Origin: Haematobacter missouriensis
Lineage (GTDB): Bacteria > Pseudomonadota > Alphaproteobacteria > Rhodobacterales > Rhodobacteraceae
Direction of reading: 5' to 3'
DNA length: 64,000 bases
Assembly: GCF_000740775.1 (NCBI RefSeq)
Contig: NZ_JFGS01000020.1
Span: 1-64,000, forward strand
The translations under genes and the position numbers were made by a program. This document shows, piece after piece, positions 1 through 8,903 of this stretch. The notes under the pieces were generated by a model. The model worked only from the letters and a program-made list of their open reading frames with translations. It made no database searches and was not told where the DNA came from. The first letter of the stretch is position 1. Each line of letters opens with the position of its first letter.

Positions 1-44
1 TCATTGGAATCCGCACTCCGAAGGCATGAGCGGCCGGCTGACCG

Positions 45-602
45 GCATCGAAGCCGACGCATCAGGAACTGTCGCGCGACCGCGAGGTGCGTGGCGTGAT
101 GGTGCCCACGGAAATCCTCATGGAAGCCCGCGCGCTCACCACCACGACTCCGGCCGGACCGGCGGCGGGCAATCTCATCGGGACAACCATGGGGCCGCTG
201 ATGGATCGCCGCCGCTCAGCGCTGAAGGTGGAGGACATGGGCGCGACCGTGCTGCGCAGCCTTTCCGGCAACTTCGACCTTCCCCGGCTTGCCGGCAGTG
301 GCATCGCGGGATGGGTGGCGGAACATGCGCCTGTGTCCCGGTCCAATGCGCGTTTCGGCAAGGCCAGCATGTCGCCGAAGACGGTAGCAGCCGAATACGA
401 AGTGTCGCGCCGGCTGCTGCTGTAAAGCTATACCGCGCTGGAGCCGATCCTGCGGGCCGACCTCGGTTCCCTTCTTGCCGCAGCGGTTGACGGAGCGGCG
501 ATCAAGGGCGGCGGTGTCAATGAGCCGAGCGGCATTCTCAACACCACCCTGCCGACGATGCGCTTCAACGTCGCGCCGCTCGACGCCGGGAGGCGCCGGC
601 CA
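45..602 (+). pseudogene. Phage major capsid protein (HK97 family), broken fragment
   Basis: One frame reads ELSRDREVRGVMVPTEIL, then LSGNFDLPRLAGSGIAGWVA and a segment ending EYEVSRRLLL, all typical of the HK97-type major capsid family. A TAA stop at 423-425 interrupts it. The same frame resumes with SYTALEPILRADLGSLLAAA and GGGVNEPSGILNTTLP, again capsid-like, so the stop is a point mutation and not the end of the gene. The last part of the capsid is missing: after the NTTLPTM segment the frame runs into the leader of the connector gene, which suggests an internal deletion of roughly 150 codons. Upstream of about position 45 the frame is also closed. Confidence 0.8.
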
Positions 603-866
603 ATGCTCACCCTCGCCGAGGCCAAGCTTCAACTGCGTATCAGCGAAGATGACCTCGACGCCGAGATCGTTCAGGTGATTGCCGCCGCGGCGGATCATCT
701 GGCTTCGATCGGGATAGCCCTGCCCTCCGATCCCGCGCCGCCCGCTTTACAGCGGGCGGCGCTCCTGCTTGTCGATCACTTCTTCCAATGGTCGGGCCGG
801 ATGGGTGACGACACCGCGCCCGTCGTCAACCGGCTGATCACGCCCTATCGGGAGATCGCCCTGTGA
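603..866 (+). CDS. Phage head-tail connector protein (gp6-like)
   Basis: This is an 87-residue helical protein starting MLTLAEAKLQLRI and containing DDLDAEIVQVIAAAADHL, the pattern of gp6-like connectors that join the HK97-type portal to the tail. The start at 603 has a GGGAGG-type ribosome site just upstream, and the length is near the family norm, so the gene may be intact. Its stop overlaps the GTG start of the protease gene in a GTGA, so the two were translationally coupled. It sits inside a dead prophage, so a present-day function is unlikely. An open frame can be traced further upstream, but that part belongs to the capsid fragment. Confidence 0.7.
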   Translation: MLTLAEAKLQLRISEDDLDAEIVQVIAAAADHLASIGIALPSDPAPPALQRAALLLVDHFFQWSGRMGDDTAPVVNRLITPYREIAL

Positions 867-1394
867 CCGTCGAACGCCGCGCATCGCTACCTAACTACGC
901 GCCAAGGGCAGCCGTCTCGAAGGCTATGCTGCCACCTTCGGCGCAGAAGCCCGGATCGGCGATGCCTTCACCGAAACCATCGCCCCCGGTGCCTTCGCAC
1001 CTCGCTCGCTTCCGGCCGGGACATTCTGGCCCTGCTGGACCACGATCCCGGCAAGGTGCTGGGCCGCACCCGCTCCGGCTCGCTCCGCCTGACCGAAGAC
1101 GCCCGCGGGCTCGCCTTCGACCTCGACCTTCCCGACACGCAGGCCGGCCGCGACGTGCTGGCGCTCGCCGAACGCGGCGACGTTGGCGGCATGAGCTTCG
1201 GCTTTACCGTCCGCGATCAGCATCGCAAGGGCGACTGGCGCGAGCTGCGCGCCGTGGAACTGCTCGAAGTCTCCGTGGTCTCCACCTGGCCGGCCTGTCC
1301 CGGCACCGTGGTGCGGGCGCGGGCCGCGCTTTCCGGCCATCCGCAGCTCGCCCATGCCGCCCGGATCGTTCGCATCATGGAGGCGCAGCAATGA
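863..1394 (+). pseudogene. HK97-type prohead protease, frameshifted
   Basis: The gene starts at a GTG (MTVERRA, typical of the family) but the reading changes frame twice. SRLEGYAATFGAEARIGDAF and TETIAPGAF are in one frame, and DILALLDHDPGKVLGRTRSG to the end, with GDVGGMSFGFTV and LLEVSVVSTWPACPGT, is in another. Near 1001 the insertion of one T would restore PSLASGRDILALLDHD, so a one-base deletion is the simplest explanation. Another shift lies near 880-905, where a TAA stop closes the downstream frame. The family are serine proteases that process the capsid scaffold. This copy cannot encode a full protein without frameshifting. Confidence 0.8.
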
Positions 1395-2485
1395 GCCTCA
1401 TGTCCCGCATCCTCGGCCGCGAGCGCCGCGCACAGGAAACCGTCGCCACCTCCGATCCCTATCTTCCCGAGTTCTTCGGTCATGGCGGGGCGCTGGCGGC
1501 CGTCGATCCCACCCGCGCCTCCGGCCTGCCAGTCGCGCTGCGCTGCATCACGCTGATCGCCGAGCTGATGGCGAGCGTGCCGCTGTTTGTCTACCGCTCG
1601 ACTGACCGGGGCGGCCGCGAGCGGGCGAATGACCATCCGCTCTACGGGGTGCTGCACGACGCGCCGAATACGTTCCAGACCGCCTTCGACTTCCGCAACG
1701 CGCTGATCGTCAACCTGCTGACCCACGGCAATGCCTATGCCGAAATCGAACGGAACGGGCGTGGCCAGGTCACGACACTGCGCATGATCGACCCGCGCGG
1801 CATCTCTGTGGAGAAGCTGCGCAGCGGCCGCCTGCGCTACGTGGAGACCGGCGCACCGGGCAAGGTGATGCTGCAAGACGAGGTGCTGCACCTGCGTTGG
1901 CGGCTGGCTTCCGATGGCGTCATGGGCCTCTCCCCGGTGCATCTGGCGCGCGAGACCTTCGGCCTTGCCGTCACGCAGGCGGAAGCGGCGGGCAAGCAGG
2001 CGCAGAAGGGCTTCCGGCCGGAAGGCGCGGTGGTCTTCGCCCAGTCGATCAATCCGACGCAGAAGATCGATGTGCTCGACAAGCTGCGGCAGAAGATCGA
2101 GCGGAACGACAGCACCTCGGGCGTGTTGGTGCTCGACGGCGGGGCGGACTGGAAGCCGTTCGCCTTCTCCTCGATGGACGCCGAGTTCCTTGAGAGCCGT
2201 AAACTCCCAACCTCGACGTGTGCCGCATCTTCGGCGTGCCGCCCTCGGCCGCCGGCATCACCGACAACGCGACCTATTCGAACATCGGCGAGGAAAGCCG
2301 GGCGCTGGTGCAGCGCTGCCTTGCGCCGATGGCGAAGCGAATCGAGCAGGCGATGAACATGGCGCTGCTGTCCGAGGAAGCGCGTAAGACCTTCTTCGTG
2401 GAGCACGACCTCGCGGGCCTGCTGCGTGGCGACCTTGGCGCGCGCTATGAGGCCTACCGCACCGGCCGGGATGGCGGCTGGCTCT
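1391..2485 (+). pseudogene. Phage portal protein, frameshifted and 3' truncated
   Basis: The frame beginning MSLMSRILGRERRAQ is a typical portal protein (HK97 family): SGLPVALRCITLIAELMASV, NLLTHGNAYAEIERNG, DEVLHLRW and SSMDAEFLESRKL are recognisable. At about 2203 one base is missing. Restoring it gives RKLSNLDVCRIFGVPPSA, and the downstream frame then carries the portal C-terminal part (AGITDNATYSNIGEESR, FFVEHDLAGLLRGDL). The protein then stops resembling a portal near 2485, where an integrase fragment begins. Portals form the dodecameric ring for DNA entry into the head. The start overlaps the protease stop (ATGA). Confidence 0.85.
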
Positions 2486-3054
2486 CACACCGGGCAGCGC
2501 TACGGCGACCTGATCGACTGCGTTGGTCCGACTATGACGGCGAGAGCATCAGCCTCAAGCAATCCAAGACCAAGGAGCCGGTGAGTGTCCATTGCTCGGA
2601 GGCGCTGCGGTTGATGCTCGATTCTGCCCCTAAGGTCAGCCCCTTCATTCTCACTCGGGAAGACGGGCGTCCGTGGTTCACCGAGGGCAGCGACAAAGAA
2701 CTGAGCAAGCGGTGGCGTGCCCGGATGGCTGAGGCAGGCTTCTATGCCAAGCCGTTTGAGGAATTAAGCAAGGCGGGGAAGGCGGAGCAACTGCACTTCA
2801 ATGACCTTCGCGGGACCGCTGTGACGCTGCTGGCTGCCGCTGGTGTGGCGATCTCGCAAATCTGTGCGGTGACGGGTCACACACTACAGTCGGCTACCCG
2901 CATTCTGGAAAAATACATGGCCCGAACGGCCGCCCTGTCGAAGGCCGCGATCCTGGCATTCGAGAACAGTCCGGCAACGGCTTTTGCAAACCGTCTGCAA
3001 ACCGGACCGAACCCCCTCCCGGAACAGGAGGAGAAAGCGAGGGTAAATCAATAA
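2486..3054 (+). pseudogene. Phage tyrosine integrase, C-terminal catalytic fragment
   Basis: The catalytic end of a tyrosine recombinase is visible: TGQRYGDLI then LRWSDYDG, later HFNDLRGTAVTLLAAAGV and VTGHTLQSATRILEKYMAR, which holds the HxxR-like block and the likely nucleophile Tyr in EKYMAR. The N-terminal DNA-binding part is absent. TGQRYGDLI and LRWSDYDG are in different frames near 2502, and one extra C would join them as DLIRLRW. The open frame through the rest merges by chance with the portal remnant upstream. The stop lies 6 bases from the tRNA-Arg 3' end, which is the classical position of an integrase beside its attachment site. Confidence 0.85.
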
Positions 3055-3060
3055 GATGAT

Positions 3061-3137
3061 TGGCGCACCCGAAGAGATTCGAACTCCTGACCCCCAGATT
3101 CGTAGTCTGGTGCTCTATCCAGCTGAGCTACGGGTGC
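3061..3137 (-). tRNA. tRNA-Arg (anticodon ACG)
   Basis: Read on the minus strand, the cloverleaf is complete: acceptor GCACCCG pairing with CGGGTGC, D arm GCTC/GAGC, anticodon stem CCAGA/TCTGG with loop CTACGAA (anticodon ACG), and a T arm with TTCGAAT. The discriminator G and a genomically encoded CCA (positions 3061-3063) follow. It decodes CGN arginine codons, with A34 expected to be edited to inosine. The 3' end faces the phage integrase, so this gene is the probable attachment site; the tRNA itself has been kept intact. Confidence 0.97.
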
Positions 3138-3194
3138 GCTGTGGGGGGCATGTACCGCCCCCAGCGGGGGGATGCAAGGGCGAAAGTGAAGAAG

Positions 3195-4610
3195 TTATTG
3201 CGCCGCGGTTTCGGCCTGCACACTGCCGCGCGGCAGGCGGATGATGAACTCGGTCCCTTCCTCGTCGCTGCGGGCAAGCTCCAGCCGTCCACCATGGCCG
3301 CGGACCAGTTCGGCGGAGATGGCGAGGCCGAGGCCGAAGCCGCCTTTTCGCGCCCCGCCCTGAAACGGGGTGAACAGGAACTCCCGTGCCTTCTGCGGCA
3401 GGCCGGGGCCGGTGTCTCCCACGCGGATGAACCACTCGGCCTCATCCTCCCCGGCGCTGACCTCGATGACACCGGGCTGGCCAGTGGCCTCGATCGCCTG
3501 CCGGGCGTTGCGGATGAGGTTGGACAACACGCGGTGAAGCTGCTCGGGGTCGGCGCGCAGCCACAAGGTGGGCGGTACGTCGTTCAGGAAGGTGATCTGG
3601 CCGCCAGCCGCCTCATCCGCCATCGTCTCGCTTTCGAGAATCTCCGACACGGTGCGGATCAGCGGGAATCGGGTAAGGCTGGGCGGCGGCTCCTCTGCCC
3701 GGCCGAAGGCAAGCGTGCTCTCACACAGGTTGATCGCGCGGGAGAGGGAGCCGACGAGCTTCGGGGCGGCCCGCTGCACAGCAGGGTCTTCGGAGCTTTC
3801 CATGCGGTCGGCGAAGAGTTGCGCGGCGGTCAGGATGTTGCGCAGGTCATGGCTGATCCGGGCAACCGCTCCGCCGAGCTGGGCGAGCCTGTCCTTCTGG
3901 CGCAGCGCCTGCGTCAGCTGCGTCTGCATGGAGCGGAGGGCGACTTCGGCCTCACGGATTTCGCGTACGCCCCGGCTGGAGGGTTCGATGATGAGCCGCG
4001 CATCCTCCGGCGCCTCCGCATAGGCGGTGACATGCTGGATCAGGTGCCGGATCGGGCGGAGCACCAGCCGACTCACCGCCGCGAACAGTAGCACCGCTGT
4101 CACCACCGAGAATACGGCGGAGAGCAGCAGGATGCGTAGCCCGTAGTCCACCATCGCCGCCCGGAGCGGTTCCGTTTCCGTCGTCACCTCGATCAGCAGG
4201 CCCGCGTCGTGTACCGGATTGCCAATCACGCGGATGATGCGGTTGTCCCGCTCCAGCAGAACGGAGAGCGAGTCTCGGATGAGCTGGAAGGGACCTGCCT
4301 CCCGCAGATCATAGGTGCCATAGATGGGCTGGGTGATGGGGGAGGACAGAACGAGCTGGCGCACCTCGTCCCGGCGGAGGACCACGTTCATCACCCCTGC
4401 GGTGGCCAGCAGTTCCTTTTCCAGCGATTCGTCCAGCACATCGTCGCTGGCCAGAACGGAGAGCGCGGCGATCTGTGCCCGCTCCAGCCGGAGATGCAGA
4501 TAGTCCACCCGATAACGCGCGATGGACGGGACGAGGATCAGCACCTCGGCCAGCAGCACGAACAGTGTCGTGACGATAAGGAATCGGCCGGAGAGGGAGT
4601 TCAACACCAT
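3195..4610 (-). CDS. Membrane sensor histidine kinase
   Basis: This 471-residue protein has a transmembrane helix near residues 9-29, a periplasmic sensor region, a second helix around 157-180, and a HAMP-like stretch (RLVLRPIRHLIQHV). The dimerisation/phosphoacceptor box is ISHDLRNILT, with the catalytic His in SHDLRN. The ATP-binding region has an N box (LSNLIRNARQAIE), a G1 box (GDTGPGLP) and a G2 box (GFGLGLAI). It therefore autophosphorylates in response to an envelope signal and passes phosphate to a response regulator. No regulator gene is adjacent, so it is an orphan kinase here and its partner is unknown. The stop lies about 57 bases beyond the tRNA-Arg 5' end. Confidence 0.93.
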   Translation of the reverse strand: MVLNSLSGRFLIVTTLFVLLAEVLILVPSIARYRVDYLHLRLERAQIAALSVLASDDVLDESLEKELLATAGVMNVVLRRDEVRQLVLSSPITQPIYGTYDLREAGPFQLIRDSLSVLLERDNRIIRVIGNPVHDAGLLIEVTTETEPLRAAMVDYGLRILLLSAVFSVVTAVLLFAAVSRLVLRPIRHLIQHVTAYAEAPEDARLIIEPSSRGVREIREAEVALRSMQTQLTQALRQKDRLAQLGGAVARISHDLRNILTAAQLFADRMESSEDPAVQRAAPKLVGSLSRAINLCESTLAFGRAEEPPPSLTRFPLIRTVSEILESETMADEAAGGQITFLNDVPPTLWLRADPEQLHRVLSNLIRNARQAIEATGQPGVIEVSAGEDEAEWFIRVGDTGPGLPQKAREFLFTPFQGGARKGGFGLGLAISAELVRGHGGRLELARSDEEGTEFIIRLPRGSVQAETAAQ

Positions 4611-4740
4611 GCGAAGCGCCTGCCCCCGGTCGCAGCCCGACGCCGCCGGGGATTTTCCCCGGTTTTTTCACAGCTTCGCGACAGGATAAAGCGGAAAGCG
4701 ACCTTGCGGCACCTCTCGGCGGGAGAGAGCGACGCCCGGA

Positions 4741-4769
4741 TTGACTTCCTGCCGCTTTCCGCCTATTGG
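4741..4769 (+). promoter_or_regulatory. Probable sigma-70 promoter for rpmH-rnpA
   Basis: TTGACT (4741-4746) and TATTGG (4764-4769) are separated by exactly 17 bases and lie about 84 bases upstream of the rpmH start. The -35 matches consensus in five of six positions; the -10 is weaker. It lies in the divergent spacer between rpmH and the sensor kinase gene. This is a visual match and no transcript start is known. Confidence 0.5.
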
Positions 4770-4852
4770 GCTGGCTTCGAACAACCCCGGCCTTCGAATC
4801 CGCACGTTTTGCGGGTTTGGGTCGCATGACAGACGACGAACGGAGTGCCGCG

Positions 4853-4990
4853 ATGAGCAAACGTACTTTCCAGCCGAGCAACCTGGTCCGCAAGCGCCGG
4901 CACGGGTTCCGCGCCCGCATGGCGACCAAAGGGGGCCAGCGTGTCCTCAACGCGCGCCGCGCCCGTGGCCGGAAGGTTCTCTCGGCGTAA
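4853..4990 (+). CDS. rpmH: Ribosomal protein bL34
   Basis: This 45-residue, very basic protein reads [20 protein letters not shown] followed by ARMATKGG and a C-terminal GRKVLSA, the almost invariant sequence of bL34 in the large ribosomal subunit. I chose the ATG at 4853 because the family begins at this point; the extra Ser after Met gives one residue more than the common 44. It is the first gene of an rpmH-rnpA-yidD-ttcA run, the ancestral bacterial order. The upstream sigma-70-like promoter is the probable source of the transcript. Confidence 0.98.
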   Translation: MSKRTFQPSNLVRKRRHGFRARMATKGGQRVLNARRARGRKVLSA

Positions 4991-5016
4991 GCCGGGACGA
5001 TCCTGAGGTCAGAGAC

Positions 5017-5532
5017 ATGACGCCGCCGGAACCCGGTCAGGAGGGCCTCGTCGCCGAACCTGATGGGGGGCCGGCGGCGGTTTCGTATGTGGAGGAGGCC
5101 GCGGACGAACGTCTCGGCCGGCACAACCTCCAGCGCACCGGGTTGAGAATTCTGAAGCTTCGCGCGGATTTCCTGCGCGCGGCACAGGCGCGCCGTCAGG
5201 CGACTTCGGGTTTCCTGCTTCAGGCCCGCCGCCGGGCGGAGGGGGAGCCGGGGGAGGGGATCCGCGTTGGGTTCACCTGCTCCAAGAAGGTCGGAAATGC
5301 TGTCGCCCGAAACCGCGCCAAACGGCGGCTCCGCGCCCTCGCGCGCGAGCGGTTGCCGCTGATCGGACGCGCGGGATGGGACTACGTGCTGGTCGGGCGG
5401 CCGGGCGTGACGACGGACCGGCCGTTTGCCGATCTGCTGTCTGATCTCGACGCGGCCATCGCCTCTGTCCACCGTGCCTCTGCCCACCGCGACGGGCTGC
5501 GATCTGAGAGGCGCGAAAGGCGGCCAAAGTGA
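5017..5532 (+). CDS. rnpA: Ribonuclease P protein component
   Basis: This 171-residue protein binds RNase P RNA and helps it mature the 5' ends of tRNAs. Family landmarks are [36 protein letters not shown] (the RNR-type RNA-binding signature with [17 protein letters not shown]) and the C-terminal [11 protein letters not shown]. It follows rpmH by 26 bases and overlaps yidD. The protein carries an acidic N-terminal extension of about 45 residues before the conserved core. Starts beginning MTPP with similar extensions are usual in Rhodobacterales as far as I recall, so I keep the ATG at 5017; a GTG at 5089 is a possible alternative. Confidence 0.95.
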   Translation: MTPPEPGQEGLVAEPDGGPAAVSYVEEAADERLGRHNLQRTGLRILKLRADFLRAAQARRQATSGFLLQARRRAEGEPGEGIRVGFTCSKKVGNAVARNRAKRRLRALARERLPLIGRAGWDYVLVGRPGVTTDRPFADLLSDLDAAIASVHRASAHRDGLRSERRERRPK

Positions 5533-5765
5533 CGCCGCTCGCGCATGTTGTGGCACTGCCGGTCAGGGCCTACCGGCTGCTGATTTCGCCGTGGCTGGGC
5601 CAGTCCTGCCGGTTTCAGCCTACCTGTTCCGCTTATGCGCTGGAGGCGCTGGAGCGGCATGGCGGGCTGCGGGGCGGCTGGCTGACGCTCCGCCGCCTTC
5701 TTCGTTGTCACCCGTGGGGCGGATCGGGTTATGATCCCGTGCCGCCCGCAAGAAGGGACCGCTGA
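5529..5765 (+). CDS. yidD: Membrane protein insertion efficiency factor
   Basis: This 78-residue protein has the YidD pattern: [20 protein letters not shown], then [13 protein letters not shown] and a tail [15 protein letters not shown]. YidD is a small amphipathic protein at the inner membrane that assists YidC-dependent insertion. Translation starts at a GTG whose last bases form the rnpA stop (GTGA), so it is coupled to rnpA, and its own TGA overlaps the ttcA ATG. In many genomes yidC follows; here ttcA does instead. Confidence 0.95.
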   Translation: MTPLAHVVALPVRAYRLLISPWLGQSCRFQPTCSAYALEALERHGGLRGGWLTLRRLLRCHPWGGSGYDPVPPARRDR

Positions 5766-6634
5766 TGCTGGACGAGGCCGACGACATCCATCCGCTGTTC
5801 CGCGGCGCGCCGCAGAGCACGGAGTTCCGCAAGCTCCGCAAACGTCTCGTCCGTGAGGTGCGGGAAGCGATCGACGCCTATGGCATGATCGAGCGCGGAG
5901 CCCGCTGGCTCGTCTGTCTGTCGGGGGGCAAGGACAGCTATACGATGCTCGCGATCCTGCATGAGCTGCAATGGCGTGGCCTGTTGCCCGTCGATCTGCT
6001 TGCCTGCAACCTTGATCAGGGGCAGCCCGGATTTCCCGCGACGGTGCTGCCGGAGTTTCTGTCGCGCATGGGCGTGCCGCACCGGATCGAATATGCCGAC
6101 ACCTATTCCATCGTGATGGACAAGGTGCCGCAGGGCCGGACGATGTGCGCGCTCTGCTCCCGCCTCCGGCGCGGCAACCTCTACCGCGTCGCGCGGGAAG
6201 AGGGATGTTCGGCGGTCGTTCTGGGGCACCACCGGGACGATATCCTTGAGACGTTCTTCATGAACCTCTTCCATGGCGGGCGGCTGGCAACCATGCCGCC
6301 GAAGCTGCTGAACGAGGATGGTGACCTGTTCGTCTATCGCCCTCTTTCATTTGTGGCGGAGGCGGATTGTGAGAAATTCGCCCGTGCGATGAACTATCCG
6401 ATCATTCCCTGTGACCTCTGCGGTTCGCAGGACGGCTTGCAGCGCCAGCAGGTGAAGCAGATCCTCGACGGGTGGGAGGCGCGTTCGCCGGGCCGGCGGC
6501 AGGTGATGTTCCGCGCCCTGATGAACGCCCGTCCCTCGCATCTGCTGGACCCGGCGCTCTTCGATTTCGCGGGGCTGTCCCGCGGCGTGGAGCCTGTGGA
6601 AGTGGATCCGGCCATCCCGCGTCTCGCCGACTGA
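5765..6634 (+). CDS. ttcA: tRNA 2-thiocytidine(32) synthetase
   Basis: This 289-residue protein is of the TtcA family, which thiolates C32 of certain tRNAs in an ATP- and iron-sulfur-dependent reaction. The PP-loop SGGKDSYTM that binds ATP is near residue 55, and the cluster-binding pair is in [11 protein letters not shown] (CxxC) near residue 125. [20 protein letters not shown] and [14 protein letters not shown] follow, with a further Cys pair in IPCDLCGSQ. The length fits the family. The start overlaps the yidD stop, so it is translated as part of the rpmH operon. Confidence 0.93.
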   Translation: MLDEADDIHPLFRGAPQSTEFRKLRKRLVREVREAIDAYGMIERGARWLVCLSGGKDSYTMLAILHELQWRGLLPVDLLACNLDQGQPGFPATVLPEFLSRMGVPHRIEYADTYSIVMDKVPQGRTMCALCSRLRRGNLYRVAREEGCSAVVLGHHRDDILETFFMNLFHGGRLATMPPKLLNEDGDLFVYRPLSFVAEADCEKFARAMNYPIIPCDLCGSQDGLQRQQVKQILDGWEARSPGRRQVMFRALMNARPSHLLDPALFDFAGLSRGVEPVEVDPAIPRLAD

Positions 6635-6691
6635 CCTTGCCCCGCTCCCCGCCCGGCGCATATGCGGAAAGGGCAACGAAAAGGGAGCGGC

Positions 6692-8230
6692 ATGGTTACG
6701 GGCATTCATCACATCACTCTGGTCACACGCCGCGTTCAGGCGAACGTGGATTTCTACGCGGGATTTCTGGGTCTCCGGCTGGTGAAGCGCACGGGCGGGT
6801 TCGAGGATGCCGAACAGCTCCACCTGTTCTATGGCGACCGGACAGGCTCGCCCGGCTCACTGGTGACCTTTCTCGTGTGGGAGGACGGCGCGCCGGGCCG
6901 GGTCGGTCACGGGCAGGTGGCGGAGATCGCCTTTGCCGTGCCCCGTGCCGCGCTTGGCGACTGGCTGGGCCGCGCGCTGGAGCGCGGGATCCCGCACGAA
7001 CATCCCCGCAAGGAGTTCGGAGAACCCGTCCTGCGGTTGAAGGATCCCGACGGCGTGGTGGTGAAACTGGTAGGCAGCGATCTGCCCGCGACCGCACCAT
7101 GGACCGAAACCGTGCCGGAAGCGCTGGCGATCACCCGCCTGCGCTCCGCCACCCTCTTCAGCGAGGCGCCCGAGCAGACGGCGGCCTTCATCGCGCGGTT
7201 CGGCTATCGCCCTGTGGCGGAGGAGGGGACGGTCCGGCGTATGCTGTCCGATACGGACGCCATCGACATCCGTGACGCCACCGGCTTCTGGCCGGGTGTG
7301 CCGGGGACGGGGATCGCCGATCACGTGGCCTTCCGCGCGCCCGATGTGCCCGCGATCCGCAGTATGGAGGCGGAGCTCTCCCGCCTGAACGCCACGGAAA
7401 CCAACCTCCACGACCGGAAGTATTTCGTCTCCCTCTATGCGCGCGAACCCGCCGGAACCCTGATCGAATACGCGACCGACGGACCCGGTTTCCTTGTGGA
7501 CGAGCCGGAGGAAACGCTTGGAACCGCGGTGATGATCCCGCCGTCCGACGCGGAGCGTGGCGCCGATCTTCGTGTGATGCTGCCGCAGTTCGCGTTGCCC
7601 GATACGCCGCGTTTCCCTCGGCGCGACCTGCCCTTTGTCCACCGCCTGAACGAGCCGGAGGAGCCGGATGGCAGCGTGCTGTTTCTGCTGCACGGCACGG
7701 GCGGGAGCGAAGCGGATCTGATGCCGTTCGCCCGTCGCGTTGCACCGCATGCCACTCTCGTCGGTCTGCGCGGCCGTTCGACGGAGGAGGGGACGCTCCG
7801 CTGGTTCCGTCGGCTGGGAGAGGGGCGTTTCGACGAGGAGGACATCCGCTCGGAGGCAGAGGCGCTTTCCGCCACCATCGCGACCGCGATCCGGGGCTAT
7901 GGGCTGGATGAGGCGCGCACCGGCTTTCTGGGATATTCCAACGGTGCGAACATGATCTGGGCGACGATGCTACTGGAGCCGCGCGCGGTGCAGCGGGCGG
8001 TGCTGCTCCGCCCTGCGGCTGTGCTGTCCGCACCGCCCGTGCCGGAGGCGAGCGGAGCGGCGCTGATCGTGTCGGGTGCGGTGGACGAGGTTGCTCCGCC
8101 CTCTCCCCTTGTCGCTGAAGCGCTACGGGCCGCGGGCGTGGAGGTGACGGAGGAGGTGGTGCAGGCGGGTCATGCCCTGACCCCGTCAGATGCGCTTGTG
8201 GTCAAGGCATGGCTGGAGGAACATCTCTGA
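6692..8230 (+). CDS. Fused ring-cleaving dioxygenase (VOC, MhqO-like) and alpha/beta hydrolase (MhqD-like)
   Basis: This 512-residue protein has two parts. Residues 1 to about 305 are a double VOC (glyoxalase/extradiol dioxygenase) module: GIHHITLVTR opens the first half, and GIADHVAFRAPD and GTLIEYATDGPGF supply metal-ligand-like His and Glu in the second. Residues of about 325-512 are an alpha/beta hydrolase of the phospholipase/carboxylesterase type, with LLHGTGGSE (oxyanion loop), the nucleophile elbow GYSNGAN, an acid in GAVDEVAPP and the His in AGHALTP. In Firmicutes MhqO and MhqD are separate proteins for hydroquinone and quinone stress; their fusion suggests coupled ring opening and hydrolysis, which is inference. 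The ATG at 6692 was chosen because the VOC domain begins there. The quinone-reductase-like gene beside it, read the other way, fits the same theme. Confidence 0.85.
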   Translation: MVTGIHHITLVTRRVQANVDFYAGFLGLRLVKRTGGFEDAEQLHLFYGDRTGSPGSLVTFLVWEDGAPGRVGHGQVAEIAFAVPRAALGDWLGRALERGIPHEHPRKEFGEPVLRLKDPDGVVVKLVGSDLPATAPWTETVPEALAITRLRSATLFSEAPEQTAAFIARFGYRPVAEEGTVRRMLSDTDAIDIRDATGFWPGVPGTGIADHVAFRAPDVPAIRSMEAELSRLNATETNLHDRKYFVSLYAREPAGTLIEYATDGPGFLVDEPEETLGTAVMIPPSDAERGADLRVMLPQFALPDTPRFPRRDLPFVHRLNEPEEPDGSVLFLLHGTGGSEADLMPFARRVAPHATLVGLRGRSTEEGTLRWFRRLGEGRFDEEDIRSEAEALSATIATAIRGYGLDEARTGFLGYSNGANMIWATMLLEPRAVQRAVLLRPAAVLSAPPVPEASGAALIVSGAVDEVAPPSPLVAEALRAAGVEVTEEVVQAGHALTPSDALVVKAWLEEHL

Positions 8231-8234
8231 GCGG

Positions 8235-8792
8235 TCAGCCACCCTCCCGCACGAAACCCACGAAACCGGCGAGGAAGTTCGCAAGCTGCTTGCGCGTTTC
8301 CTCGTTTTCCAGTTCGTGATCTGCGTCCATCAGCGTATGGGCGCGTGACACCATCATCCGCCCGCCGAACCATGGACGCGTGCCAAGTGTGCGGAACACA
8401 GGCAGCCAAGCGTTCTGGGCAAGAATGGTGCCGAAGCCGCCCGGAGAGGCACCGATGACCGCGACGGGCTTGCCACCCCATACCTGCGCGATGTCATCGG
8501 CCGGCCGGGTCATCCAGTCAATCGCGTTCTTGAATACCCCGGGCAGCGAATTGTTGTACTCCGGCGTCACGACCAGTAACCCGTCCGCCTGCATCAGCAT
8601 ATCCTTCAGGCGGGCTACCGGCTCCGGGATACCCGACGCGGCCTCGTCATCCGCATTGTAGAGCGGCACATCGGCGATGCTGCCCATCTGCAGGGCAACT
8701 CCCTCCGGCATCAGCCCCGATGCGGCGCGGAGCAGCGATGCATTGAACGAGGCGCGGCGAAGGCTGCCAGACAGTCCGAGAATGGTGGTCAT
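8235..8792 (-). CDS. NAD(P)H-dependent FMN reductase, ChrR/azoreductase-like
   Basis: This 185-residue flavodoxin-like protein opens with ILGLSGSLRRASFNASLLRA, whose GSLRxxSFN is the FMN-phosphate loop. A second flavin-binding segment PEYNNSLPGVFKNAIDW follows, and GGKPVAVIGASPGGFG completes the family pattern. Members reduce quinones, chromate, azo dyes or free flavin with NAD(P)H in the cytoplasm. The gene converges on the dioxygenase/hydrolase fusion with only four bases between the stops, so read-through antisense is possible. Linking the two to quinone detoxification is inference from family roles. Confidence 0.88.
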   Translation of the reverse strand: MTTILGLSGSLRRASFNASLLRAASGLMPEGVALQMGSIADVPLYNADDEAASGIPEPVARLKDMLMQADGLLVVTPEYNNSLPGVFKNAIDWMTRPADDIAQVWGGKPVAVIGASPGGFGTILAQNAWLPVFRTLGTRPWFGGRMMVSRAHTLMDADHELENEETRKQLANFLAGFVGFVREGG

Positions 8793-8903
8793 CGCGTTCC
8801 TTTCCTGTTGCTGGCCGGCAATATAGCATTCCCGGACGCTCCTTCATCTTCCTGAAAAGCCGGTGCGGCTTTCGCGGACTACCTTGTCCTGCCGGCGGAG
8901 TGT

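Larger units (their letters stand above)
1..3060 (+). mobile_element. Decayed HK97-type prophage remnant abutting tRNA-Arg
   Basis: All phage-like genes here lie on one strand and end a few bases from the 3' end of a tRNA-Arg gene. Recognisable parts are a major capsid fragment, a complete-looking head-tail connector, a frameshifted prohead protease, a frameshifted and truncated portal protein, and the C-terminal half of a tyrosine integrase. No terminase, tail, lysis or repressor gene is visible, though the left edge of the element lies outside the window. Several genes differ from an open frame by a single base, as expected of a dead element. An integrase next to a tRNA 3' end is the usual arrangement of a prophage integrated in a tRNA gene; that integration site is inferred. 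Confidence 0.85.

Noticed and set aside
1-3054. Gene transfer agent cluster typical of Rhodobacterales
   Set aside because: The capsid, portal and connector differ from the usual GTA order, the genes are broken, and an integrase lies beside a tRNA, which points to a prophage.
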